Below, one piece after another: positions 48,094-59,300 of a stretch of 64,000 nt of DNA (position 1 is its first letter; each line of letters begins with the position of its first letter). This DNA comes from Salvia splendens. Taxonomy: Eukaryota > Streptophyta > Magnoliopsida > Lamiales > Lamiaceae. Position numbers and translations under genes: made by a program. Where the stretch lies: contig NC_056032.1 in the NCBI RefSeq assembly GCF_004379255.2, positions 33,205,322 to 33,269,321 on the forward strand, read 5' to 3'. The notes below the pieces were generated by a model that saw nothing but the letters and a program-made list of their open reading frames with translations, did not search any database and had not been told where the DNA came from.

Positions 48094-48469
48094 ATTTTGA
48101 TTTCTGGTTGATTTCGTCTGAATTTGGAAATAGATGAGTAGATGCAGTTCATAATCTGAATTTGTGATTCAATTGAGCTCAATTTTCTATTTCAATTCCC
48201 ACTGCCGAAAAATTTGTTTTGCACTGTGCTATAAACAAAAGCTGTTGTTTATTAAAGATAAACAAATTTGAATTGGTAATTTTAAAATTGAGAAATTTCA
48301 TCATACGTTTGGGAATGGTAATTGAATTGTAAGAAATTCAAATAGATTTGGAATTGAAGCTCCGATTTGGAATTGAAGCTCCGCAAAAGCGTTGTTGCTT
48401 GTGTGGATCAGATCGAAGCATTTGGTGACGTTGTTGCTTGTGTAGATCAGATCGAAGCATTCGGTGAAT

Positions 48470-48930
48470 CCTTACAAGTGTTATTTTTTAGTTGTTGACA
48501 TTTTAATACGAGTTGTTGACATTTGATATTCTCGTAATTGATATGTGAATTATAAGTGTTATTTTTAGTTGTTGACATTTTAATACGAGTTGTTGACATT
48601 TGATATTCTCGGTATTCAAATGTGAATTGTAAGTGTTATTTTTTAGTTGTTGACATTTGATATTCTCGGTATTCAAATGTGAATTATAAGTGTTATTTTT
48701 TAGTTGTTGACATTTTAATACGAGTTGTTGACATTTGATATTCTCGGTATTGATATGTGAATTGTAAGTGTTATTTTTTAGTTGTTGACATTTTAATACG
48801 AGTTGTTGACATTTGATATTCTCGGTATTCAAATGTGAATTGTAAGTGTTATCTTTTAGTTGTTGACATTTTAATACGAGCTGTTGACATTTGATATTCT
48901 GACTATTGAAATGAAATGACACTTATACCT
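48470..48930. repeat. Tandem array inside E7
   Basis: About five copies of a unit of roughly 80-110 bp containing gtgttattttttagttgttg, acattttaatacgag and tgacatttgatattctcg. The antisense open frame it creates (repeated NTENIKCQQL) is an artefact of the repeat. Confidence 0.85.
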
Positions 48931-49035
48931 CCGTGTTGACATAATGTGATAGCTGTTGACATTTAGTTAATCTTGTGGATTAGGCTGATATTGCATCTCA
49001 TTTCTCAATTTAGCTAAATAATCTCAACCTAACAG

Positions 49036-49062
<27 letters not shown>

Positions 49063-49070
<8 letters not shown>

Positions 49071-49352
49071 TTTGATCTATGCAAAACTAGATTTAAATAC
49101 AGAAACGCAGAACAATATCATAATTAGGTCACTTTTAGGTCATAATTAGGTAATTTTTAGGTCATGCGAACAAAGCATGACCTAAAACGATCTTAGCATG
49201 ACATTAAACCCAAATATTATAATATGACCTAAAATTGCTTAATTATGACCTTCCGTGTTTTTGGTTAATTATTGACCATTAGATCATCTAATCCTAGGGC
49301 CAAGATTTGGTCTGCATTTCTGGATTTAAACACATACTTATTTTGATCATCT

Positions 49353-49359
<7 letters not shown>
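49063..49359. mobile_element. E8: foldback MITE, same family as E2 and E5
   Basis: Ends TATAGGGTTTTGATC and, in reverse, TATAGGGAGATGATC. Almost identical to E5. One loop-side change (gcgaacaaagc) weakens the hairpin by a base pair. Confidence 0.82.
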
Positions 49360-49411
<52 letters not shown>

Positions 49412-49416
<5 letters not shown>

Positions 49417-50437
49417 TCTTAATCTATCAAAATACGCCCTTAAGTACAAAAATACAGACCAAATATGGAACGGAGGATCTGGTTATGAACGGCCATGATT
49501 TAGTCTTGTCAACCATTTTGTTAGGTCATAATAATAACGAATTGAGGCATAAAAGGGTAGTATGGGAACTAAAAAAAATATAAACCGACGTTCCGTTTTT
49601 TCTTCGCGGAAATCATGGGATGATTACTCAAAAATATAAACTGACGTTCAGTTTTTACTCATGGTATAACCATACTAAAAACGCCTTTACAATTCAAGCA
49701 CGACAAAAAAAAAATTACCCAAAAATATAGACATATCTTTGGGTCATACTAATTTATGTTATGTGTCATAATAAAAAATATGGTAAAATAGGGTCAAAAT
49801 ATAATTACATTCAAGTCATAACACAGGGATTATATGGCATAACCATACTAAAAACTCCTTTACAATTCAAACACGACAAAAAAAAAATTACCCAAAAATA
49901 TAGACATATCTTTGGGTCATACTAATTAATGTTATGTGTCATAATAAAAAAAATAGTAAAATAGGGTCAAAATATAATTACATTTAAGTCATAACACAGG
50001 AATTATATGGCATAACCATACTAAAAACGCCTTTACAATTCAAGCACGACAAAAAAAATTACCCAAAAATATAGACATATCTTTGGGTCATACTAATTAA
50101 TGTTATGTGTCATAATAACAAACATGGTAAAATAGGGTCAAAATATAATTACATTCAAGTTATAACACATGGATTATGTTTTATACCACAAAAATTTAAT
50201 TTATTCTAATATGTCATAATAGATGAAAATATAGGTCATGATCATATAAAAGGAACATTAGATGACGGAGAAAAATTATAGGAAATGCTATAACTAACGA
50301 CATGATCAAAAATATTAATATCTATCCAATAAATCTAGCCGTTAATTAATGTAATCTTAAGATTAGATTGGCTAATCCAATGGACAGAAAACCGTCTGCA
50401 TTTCTTGGTTTAAGCCAATACTTGTTTTGATCAAATA

Positions 50438-50444
<7 letters not shown>
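49412..50444. mobile_element. E9: 1-kb TA-flanked element with a 170-bp tandem repeat
   Basis: Ends TATGGTCTTAATCTATC and, in reverse, TATAGGTATTTGATC; both lead to a CAGAC landmark about 45 bp in, as in E2. Three units of about 170 bp start near 49663, 49834 and 50007 (ataaccatactaaaaacgcc). No gene fragment recognised. Confidence 0.72.
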
Positions 50445-50475
<31 letters not shown>

Positions 50476-50767
50476 ATATAATAGTTTCATGCACACCCAT
50501 TCACGTAAACAACATGCACATTTAACTTTAATTATACTAAAGCAAAATATATGTTACAAACATAATACATAATTATATTTATTTTAAAAAAAATATTTGT
50601 GATTGAAAACTATTTATATATATTCAACTGTCATCTTAACAACTAATATACCCTCTATGACACACTTATTAACTCTATACTAAAAATGACAATATAATAT
50701 GTAATGACAATAAAATATGCTAATATGCAACATAATGCATGTTTCGTGTTAGGGATGTCACAAGAGA

Positions 50768-53566
50768 GGTGATGATCAGCTGAATCTGGTGAAACTCCCC
50801 AGCTTGAAAGTGTGGCATGAAAGGCTTGTCCATCCTGCAATAGGAATCATCAAAGAGCTTGTCAAGAAGCAGGTGATCTCAGCTGATGAGTTAGAGGAAG
50901 TCTATCCATGTAAAGACTGCATCAGAGGCAAGGCTAAGAAATTGCCCTGTCCCACTGGTAAACATACTTCTTCATCTCCATTGGACTATGTGCATAGTGA
51001 CCTATGGGGACCTGCTTTTGTGAATGCCATTAGGGGAGGAAGATATTACATGAGCTTGATTGATGATTTCTCAAGAAAAACGTGGATTTACATTTTGAAA
51101 GAGAAGTCAGAAGCACTTGCAAAATTCAAGGAATGGTGTGATGAAGTAGAGCTTGAAAAGGGGTGTAAAGTGAAATGTCTCAGAACCGACAACAGACTTG
51201 AATATGTGTCCAGGGCCTTTGATGAATTCTGCAAGCAAAGGGGCATCAAAAGGCATAGGACAGTTCCTATGAATCCTCAACAAAATGGAGTGGCTGAGAG
51301 AGCTAACAGAACTATTGTTGAGAGAGTAAGGTGTATGTTGTTTTTTTCTGGATTGGGGAAGAAATTCTGGGGTGAAGCAGCTTCTACTGCAGTGTATCTC
51401 ATGAACAAATTCCCATCTAGCAGCATCAATGGTGATACTCCAGATTATAGGTGGTATGGCAGGAATGCAAGTTATGACAACCTGAAGATTTTTGGCTGTA
51501 AAGTGTTTGCTCATGTGAAGCAAGGAAAATTGGATCCCAGGGCATTAATGTGTGTGATGCTGGGATATCAAAAGGGAGTCAAGGGGTACAAGTTGTGGTG
51601 CATAGAGCCAGGCAATCACAATGTGATCATTAGCAGAGATGTGATATTTCTGGAGAGGGACATGCATTTCTTGAATAAGGGAGATGCTAATGCTGATGGA
51701 GTAAGGATAATGGCTAGTGATGGTACTGAGTTTGAGGTGGAGCCTGCAGAGAAGCAAGGTCAGATTCAAGATGATGGTGATTCTGATGCAGAGGCTGGGG
51801 AATCAGCTTCTGGAGCAACTGGAGCGTCTGGTGTTGATCCTGATATTACTCATGATGAGAGTGAGGATCTCAATGGCTATCAGTTGGCCAGAGATAGAAC
51901 AAGAAGAGTTGGCAAGCTACCAAGCCGATTTTCTGAATATGAAACAGTGTTCTATGCTCTTATTGCTGCAGAAGAAATAGAGCTTGAGGAGCCTCTCACA
52001 TATAAAGAGGCCATGAAAAGCAAGGATAAAGAGAAGTGGCTGCAGGCAATAAAAGAGGAGATGGACTCTCTCACAAGGAACAAGACTTGGGTCCTTGTTG
52101 ATAAAATTGCAGACAGAAAGCTAGTCACTTGCAAATGGATTTACAAAAGGAAAATTGAAGCTGATGGTTCAATCAGGTTTAAAGCAAGACTAGTGGCAAG
52201 GGGGTTTACCCAAGAATATGACATTGATTACAACGAGGTGTTTTCCCCTATTGTAAAGCATAGCTCCATCAGAATGCTACTGTCAGTTGTTGCAAAGAAT
52301 GATTGGGAGCTTGAGCAAATGGATGTGAAGACAGCTTTTCTCAATGGGGATTTAGAAGAGACCATATATATGGTGCAACCTGAGGGCTTTGCTGCTCCAA
52401 GACAGGAAGGAAAAGTGTGTAAACTGATCAAGAGCATCTATGGTCTCAAGCAAGCAAGCAGATAGCGGCATAAGAAGTTCAACTCACACATGCTGGCCTG
52501 TGGGTTTACTAGATCCAAATTTGATTCTTGTGTGTATTTCAAGAAGAAAGGTGGAGTGCCAATGGCTTATCTACTATTGTATGTAGATGATATGTTCATT
52601 GCTGGATCAAGCATGAAGGAGGTGGACCAAGTGAAGGAGGATATGAGGTCTGGTTTTGACATGAAGGACCTTGGACTTGCCAGAAAGATTCTGGGAATGA
52701 ATATAGTAAGAAGCAGAAAGCAAGGTACTATATGGCTTGGTCAATCTGATTATATACTGAACATGTTGAAGAGATTCAAGATTAATAACATGAAAGAGCA
52801 AGCAACTCCTCTAGCTCAACATTTTAGACTAACAGCAGATCAGAGACCTCAAAGTGAAGAAGAAAGAAGGGAAATGAAACTGATTCCCTATGCTAATATA
52901 ATTGGTAGTGTGATGTATGCAATGGTTTGCACAAGGCCAGACATTGCATATGCTGTTAGCACTACAAGCAGATTCATGGCTGATCATGGAAGAGAACATT
53001 GGTTGGCTTTGAAATGGCTGCTGAAATACATGAAAGGTGCTGCAAAGTTGGGAATTATGAATGGAGGAAATCAGACTTCGAATGATGATGCCTTACTTGG
53101 CTTCTGTGACTCAGATTATGCAGGAGATGCAGACAATCGAAGGTCACAATCAGGCTATGTGTTTACAATATATGGCTCTGCAATAAGTTGGAAATCAAGT
53201 CAGCAAAACATGGTAGCATTGTCCACGACTGAGGCTGAGTATTTGGCACTTGCAGCAACCATCAAGGAGAGTTTCCGGTTGAAAGGTCTTGCAGCAGAAC
53301 TGGTGGTGATCCAGAAATGCGTTGCAGTTGGATGTGATAGTAGCAGTGCTATTGCTCTTGCAAGACATCAAGTTTTTCATGAACGGAGTAAACACTTAGA
53401 CGTGCGCTTACACTTCATCAGAGAATAGATTGAAGATGGAGAGGTGGAGGTGTTTAAAGTAAGCACGAAGATGAATCCGGCTGATATGCTCACTAAAGCA
53501 TTGCCCAGAGAAAAGGTGGAGCTTTGTAGAAGGTTGATCATGCTGCAAACTTGTGTAGCTGATTGA
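50768..53566 (+). pseudogene. Copia-3 integrase, reverse transcriptase and RNase H
   Basis: Read from the gypsy junction: pre-integrase (VWHERLVHPAIG), integrase core (HSDLWGP, IDDFSRKTW, RTDNRLEY, NPQQNGVAERANR), reverse transcriptase (ARLVARGFTQEYD, QMDVKTAFLNGDL, LLLYVDDMFIAGSS) and RNase H (GFCDSDYAGD, STTEAEYLALAA, DSSSAIALARHQ, ADMLTKALP). Only two stops interrupt: TAG at 52463-52465 before the palm YVDD segment and TAG at 53426-53428 near the end. The IN-RT frame of 558 codons and the following 312 are otherwise open. The residue after RTDN is Arg, not Gly. Confidence 0.92.
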
Positions 53567-53581
53567 GTGAAGGTGGAGATT

Positions 53582-53951
53582 TGTAGATTGATCAAGTCAC
53601 TCAAGCAACTTGATCAAGTCAACCCAAGCAAAACTGATCAAGTCACTCCCGCAGCTTGATCAAGTCATTCCATGCAGATTCCGTACTTGAAGAAATTTGT
53701 GATGAAGAAGAAGATTTAACGGCTAGTTAAATCTGGGCCGTTGTTTTGTAGTCCGTTAGATTAGGTTGAATGTAAGCCGTTAGATCAAAGTAAGTTGATC
53801 AAGTTAGTTGGGCAGTTTTTTGTCTTCTTCGTTCTTTTAAATAGTGGTAGTCAAGTAGTTGTTTGTAATTCAATTCCATTCAGCTCAATTCAAGATTTCC
53901 TTCTCTCAAGTCTCTCTCAATATTCTAAATTCAGATTCCAAAGAGTTAACA
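53582..53951 (+). repeat. Copia-3 3' LTR
   Basis: 370 bp from TGTAGATTGATCAAG to AGAGTTAACA, preceded by a purine-rich tract (GAAGGTGGAGATT). It contains repeated ttgatcaagtca motifs in its first 90 bp. CATTT follows, matching the left target duplication. Confidence 0.88.
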
Positions 53952-53956
53952 CATTT

Positions 53957-55018
53957 GACGTGATGTCTCATGGTAAGTATTACATACATACATGCATGTT
54001 TGTTTAGTTAAATGTTGTAGTCTGTGTAGAATTTCCAAGAGATACCTGACTAGAAGATAACTGGTCGATTGTTAACCCTGCATCACTCTTTGGCTGGTTT
54101 GCCTGATGAATCTGCTCCACGTGCCTTTATGTTCGGCCTTCAGTCTAATGATCTACATATTGATCTACCTCCTTCAATCATGAAGCCGAGTGATGTTGCT
54201 CCAGCTACATTTGCAGGAACAAGACATACGTGTAACTAATCCACCCTCACAGAGTTCTACATTTGAGGTTTTTACTCTTTTCCCACAACCTCTAATGGCA
54301 TTCTTTTCGGAATGATTAGCTGAGTGATTGAACAGAATTAAGTGCAACAATTGTTAGGAAACTTTCATTATCCTTCACCAGGGCATTTTTACTCTGCTGG
54401 AGGATGATGATATGAACGAAACATTCAAAGCATATTTGAAAAAAAGATGTGCTTTTTCAAAAGTTATTGTTGGTAATGGTTGTCAATTCTTTGGTTTATT
54501 TTGCATTTACCAACTCTCTTCTCTTGTTTTTATACTGTATGAATCTACTCGCACTTGTTGCTGACATTCTATAATCAATATAGAGGCATCGAAATGGGCG
54601 GGCTCGGCTTGAGTTTTTTGGGTTGGTCTTAAAGGTATAGACTTTTCTGTCAGACACAATGCATCAGAGTATGTGATTTGATCTACTCCTATATAATACT
54701 CTCTTCGTCCACCAAAAATAGTCTCATAGACATCACAGTTGATAAAGTAGAATAGAGAAAGACCACCAAAAATAGTCTCATATGTTGACATCACAGTTGA
54801 TAAAGTAGAATAGAGAAAGAGAAAAGCAGATTAAGCAGGAGAGACAAAAAAAAATGATGAGAATTTTTTCAATTTTGATGACCTTGAGGAGTTTTGAAAA
54901 GGCAGTTTCCAATATCCATATTGGATGAAATTCTTGAAGGGACTCCAATAACAAGTCTATATATGAGTAAATAATCCCCACACACTCACATTTTCCCACT
55001 AAAAACATCTCTAACCAT
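53957..55018. other. Intergenic region with an unrecognised coding-like stretch and a short tandem duplication
   Basis: Between about 54084 and 54239 a frame reads SLAGLPDESAPRAFMFG then LQSNDLHIDLPPSIM before a stop; it looks like a conserved exon remnant but I do not recognise the family. At 54710-54815 a unit of about 60 bp (ccaccaaaaatagtctcata) is repeated in tandem within a Stowaway-like context. Nothing else supportable. Confidence 0.4.
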
Positions 55019-55021
55019 TTA

Positions 55022-55392
55022 GACCATCCACAGTGGGGCGGACGATGCCCGATGCATTGTCCGCGCCCTATACATCGTCCGCGGACGATACCGCGGACGA
55101 TGCAACGCGTTTTCCTTTTTTTTATTTTTTTTTCGAATTTATTATCTATTTAAACCCCATGTCTCATCCATTTTCCACACCAAATTTTCTCTCTCATCTC
55201 TCACTTTCCCCACACACCAATTTTTTTTTTCAAATTTCTTATCTATTTTAAATATTCAAATGAATAAAATGTTTTAGGACGGACTATAAGGCGGCCTATA
55301 GGGCATCCCACTGCAGGTGAATGGGTAGGAGGATAAAATGCTGATGTGGCGGCGCATAGGGTGGACTATAGGACGCCTCATTGTGGATGCTC
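55022..55392. mobile_element. PIF/Harbinger MITE
   Basis: 371 bp with ends GACCATCCACAGTGGGG and, in reverse, GAGCATCCACAATGAGG. TTA flanks both sides (55019-55021, 55393-55395). No coding sequence. The ends resemble the elements at 20775 and 28216 but the interior is different. Confidence 0.85.
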
Positions 55393-55395
55393 TTA

Positions 55396-56051
55396 CATCA
55401 AACTCAAACTGAAACTCAAACTTATTTTTGAGTAATGTTATGTCAAAAAATAATTTTACTTCAAATTTTACATCAATTTTTAAGTATGTCTCATAGATTT
55501 TTACAGTAGCTACAGACACACTCATATTTGGTGTTGTACCATAAAAAACGCAAAACTGAGTTTGTAGTACGTAGTATGATTGGAGAAATTTTCTACGCCA
55601 AAAATGAGATTTGGGTATGGTTGGAGATGGTCTATAGGTCAAAATGATGATTCCCCTCTGATATACCATAAGCATGTTACATATTTTCAAACGAACAATT
55701 GACTAATAAAATCAACATATTTGTTTCTCAATTTTTGCAGAGAGATAGCTAACATATCAGAGATCACGCATACAAATTTGGGCTACATCAAATAGCAATT
55801 TGTCAATCTGTTCACAAAACAAACACTGACTAAACAAAGAAAACAAATGAGATTTGGGCGAGTTACTTATAAGAACAATGAACAAATGGGTCATGATATC
55901 AAATGATGTGGATCTTCATGAATTTATTTATGGAATTGCTTTCCCAAGACTTGCACAAGTACCGAAGCTTAATTAACACAAAAGGATAGGATAAATCAAG
56001 ATCTAATAGATAAGATGGCAGAAAAGGAAAGGAAGAAGGTGCAATGGAGTA
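55396..56051. other. AT-rich intergenic DNA
   Basis: No gene or transposon end recognised. It ends at GGAAT (56052-56056), the target duplication of Copia-4. Confidence 0.5.
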
Positions 56052-56056
56052 GGAAT

Positions 56057-56322
56057 TCTTGAAGATGGTAATCGAGAGAGGCAACGATTGCTAGGGTTGA
56101 TGGGATCGGCATTATTGTTTAGAGAATAGTATATACGTTCTCTTATTTCTTGTGTGTATAATGTTTACAAATTCTCCTTCTTTTATAGGAGAAGAGGAGA
56201 GCTATCTAAGGAAAGAGATCAATGAGATCAATCTATTCTAGGGGACTATTACAAGGTATCAATTACAAATCAATTACCAATCTTCTCATTAATTATGGAT
56301 CCTTTCCTTGTATAGTTTGACA
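56057..56322 (-). repeat. Copia-4 3' LTR
   Basis: On the minus strand it starts TGTCAAACTATACAAGG and ends CCATCTTCAAGA, so the ends are TG...GA, not TG...CA. The ends are fixed by the target duplication and by the position of the primer site next to the other copy. Confidence 0.93.
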
Positions 56323-56357
56323 CTCCCCCTCAAGTTGAGCAACGGTGTCTCCGATGT

Positions 56358-59300
56358 TCAACTTGCCCAAGACTTCGTGGAATACCTTATGATGTACTGC
56401 TTTGGTGAGGATATCTGCAAGCTGATCTTGGACTTTACAAAGGGAAATTCGATGACTCCGGCTTCTAGATTTTCTTTGATGAAGTGTCGATCTACTTCCA
56501 CATGCTTAGTCCTATCGTGCTGCACTGGGTTTTCGGAGATGCTGATTGCTGCCTTGTTGTCACAGAACAATTGACTTTTCCGTGTTGGAGGAAAGCCTAT
56601 TTCGGTCAACAGTCTTCGTAGCCACATGATCTCCGTTAGACCGCTTTTGATCCCTGTGAATTCTGCTTCAGCACTCGACAATGCTACCACCTTTTGCTTC
56701 TTACTCCTCCAAGTAACTAGGTTGCCTCCTACAAAGGTAAAGTAACCCCCTGTTGATCTTCTATCAATCGGGTTGCTTGCCCAGTCAGCATCCGTGTATC
56801 CATCAACTTCTAAGTTTTCCTTTTTCTCCAGGAACACACCATACCCTGTAGTTCCCTTTAGATATCTTACTATCCTCAATGCAGCTTCCATATGATCTTC
56901 TTGAGGCTTGTGCATAAATTGACTTACAACGCCGACTGCATAGGTAATGTCAGGCCTTGTATGTGATAGATAGATCAATTTTCCCACTAGTCTCTGGTAT
57001 TTTCCACGGTCAGCCAACTTCGCTCCTTCTTCTATTCTCAATCCATGGTTCGGAATCATTGGACTTTCTGCAGGTTTGCACTCCAATAGCCCGGTTTCTG
57101 CCAGCAGATCCAGTACATATTTTTTCTGTCTTAGAAAGATTCCACGTTGTGATCTTAGTACCTCAATCCCCAAGAAGTACTTTAGGGCTCCGAGGTTCTT
57201 CATTTCAAACTCCTTGCACAGATTCTCTTTTAAATTCTGGATTTCTTCTACATCATCTCCAGTAATGATCATGTCATCTACATAGATTATTAGACATGTC
57301 ATTTTATCTCCCCTTTTCTTCAGAAAGAGCGTATGATCAGACAGGCTTTGTGTGAAGCCATGTTTGACCATTGCTTGGCAGAATCTTCCGAACCATATCC
57401 TCGGGGACTGTTTGAGCCCGTATAGAGTCTTCCTTAGTCTGCATACTTCTCCTTCCCCAAATTCCTCTGAACAACCTGGAGGGACTTCCATGTACACTTC
57501 CTTGTCCTTCTCGAGTTCTCCGTGTAGAAAGGCGTTGGTTACATCAAACTGGTGCAACGGCCAATCCTTACAGGCAGCTACAGACAACAACGTTCTTACT
57601 GTATTTAGTTTGGCCACTGGAGAAAAGGTCTCTTCGTAGTCTACTCCATATACTTGAGTGTATCCCTTGGCTACCAATCGCGCTTTGTATCTCTCGATTG
57701 AACCATCTGCTCGCCTTTTTATAGTAAAGACCCATCTGCATCCAACTGGTTTCTTCCCTTTCGGCAAGGTACACTTTTCCCACGTGCCATTCTTCTTTAG
57801 GGCATCTATCTCTTTCTTCATTGCATCCCTCCAATGTTTGTGCCTCATCGCATCCTCAAATGACTGTGGAATCTCCTCCTCCTCATATAGGGCAGCCTCA
57901 AATGCCCTTGCCATCTCTGTGAGTTGTCCTTGAACAGTATTTGCCAAGGAATATCTGGTTTTTCGTCCTGTCCAATCTGGGGAGTACCTTCGTGGCGGGA
58001 CGCCTCTAGTACTTCTCTCGGGCAATTCATACTGCCCAGTGTCTCCATCTACTCCCATTGGTTCAACTTCCCCTTCCATGTCATAGTTAGTGTTGTCTGT
58101 AACATGCAAGGGTACAACGCTATTTTCAAAACTACTTACCTCGGGATCCGAGATCGGGGTTGATGGTTCGGTCATGTCACTTAATTCTACGTTCTGTATG
58201 TTGGAGTTCGGTTGCCCGGTGGTACCGCTAACTGTCTCAGGTGGACCGACATCTAGAACAGGCGATGACTGTGGAGACCGGTTACTCTCCCCCTGGGGTT
58301 CAGTCGTGGATATGGGTATGGTAGGTCTAGGTATAGAAGGCTGCCAATCTAGAGAGTCGTTGCCCTTAGTCTCCCCCTGACTCCTAGGTTGGCAGTAGAA
58401 GTATTCATCTTCCACAAAGTCACAATTCATCATGGTATATAATGTCTGAGAAGTTGGATCATAACAGCGATATCCTTTTTGAGATTTCCCATATCCTAGA
58501 AAGACACATTTGACTGCTCTCGGGGCAAATTTAGATCTGTCTGGCTTAGGAATATGGACAAAGACAGTATACCCAAACACTTTTGGTTCAAGGCTAAGGG
58601 ATGACGGGATGGAGTGGTTTTGTGAGAAAATATCAAGAGGTGTTTTGAAGTTTAGAATATATGTTGGGAGGCGGTTGATGAGGTAAACGGAAGTTGCTAT
58701 AGCTTCTAGCCAGAAAGATTTGGGTATGTTCGAGTCAATAAGGAAGGCTCGGGTCATTTCCAAGATATATCTATTTTTCCTCTCTGCTACCCCATTTTGT
58801 TCCGGAGTGTGTGGGCAAGTGGTTTGATGGACTAAGCCCTTTTCGATACAAAAAAGTTGCATTTTGGAATTAACAAATTCTCCCCCGTTATCGGATCTAA
58901 GGATTTGGATAGACTGTTTGTACTGAGTTTGCACGAGAGTGTAAAAGTGAGTAAATTTTTCAAAAACCTCAGATTTTGCTTTTAAAAAATAGACCCATGT
59001 CATGCGTGTAAAATCATCTACAAACAGCAAAAAATAGCGAAATCCTTGTCCCCCAGTAACCGGTGCTGGACCCCACACATCAGAATAAATTAAGGCAAAA
59101 GGAGTCTTCTCACGAGTATTATTCAAATGATATGAATGTCTATGGCTTTTGGCCAAGAAACAAGTTTCACAATTCAAGGTAAAAGTGGAATCAACTAATT
59201 TTGGAAAAAGTAAACGAAGATATCCTATGGAAGGGTGCCCAAACCGGCGGTGCCAAAGCCATGTCTGTTTGTCAGTCAGTCCGTGAGACAGCAACGCAGT

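Larger units (their letters stand above)
47447..49042. mobile_element. E7: 1.6-kb Pack-type element carrying a plastid RPL12 fragment
   Basis: The terminal inverted repeats are about 60 bp and imperfect; the best-conserved part is TTGAGAAATGAGATGCAAT on both sides, with outer ends TATAGAGG and, in reverse, TATAGTCC. It lies between TA microsatellites. Inside are a GC-rich coding fragment and a tandem array. There is no transposase, so it is non-autonomous. Confidence 0.8.
33400..50762 (-). mobile_element. Ty3/gypsy chromovirus (Tekay/Del type) with insertion-swollen LTRs
   Basis: A perfect AGAGA duplication (33395-33399, 50763-50767) flanks it. Both LTRs read TGTGACATCC...GGTGCCACA on the minus strand. 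Internal DNA (40940-45583) holds gag and pol with protease, reverse transcriptase, RNase H, integrase and a C-terminal chromodomain. A primer-binding site like tRNA-iMet (TGGTATTAGAGC, 45567-45578) and a purine tract (AAAGAGGGAAAGAA, next to 40940) are in the expected places. Gag deletions and several pol stops make it non-autonomous now. Confidence 0.93.
45584..50762 (-). repeat. Gypsy 5' LTR, 5.2 kb, containing four TA-targeted elements
   Basis: Core segments 45584-46657, 47076-47431 and 50473-50762 align with the other LTR. E6-E9 fill the TA tracts between them. This LTR precedes the primer-binding site, so it is the 5' LTR of the minus-strand element. Confidence 0.88.
32039..53951 (+). 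mobile_element. Copia-3: Ty1/copia element split by a Ty3/gypsy insertion
   Basis: Flanked by CATTT on both sides (32034-32038, 53952-53956). Gag and protease lie at 32103-33399 and integrase to RNase H at 50768-53566. The intervening 17.4 kb is a separate gypsy element with its own duplication AGAGA. Removing it restores the frame (SVIKIQR then GDDQLNLVKL). Copia-3 itself is about 4.5 kb. A 370-bp 3' LTR is present, but the 5' LTR is replaced by a 64-bp inverted hairpin made from the LTR end. Confidence 0.92.

Noticed and set aside
47781..48182. 133-codon minus-strand frame at the L12 fragment
   Set aside because: Antisense of the L12 coding sequence, which is recognised on the plus strand.
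48503..48922. Repetitive antisense protein with NTENIKCQQL units
   Set aside because: Produced by the tandem array inside E7; no family and no start context.
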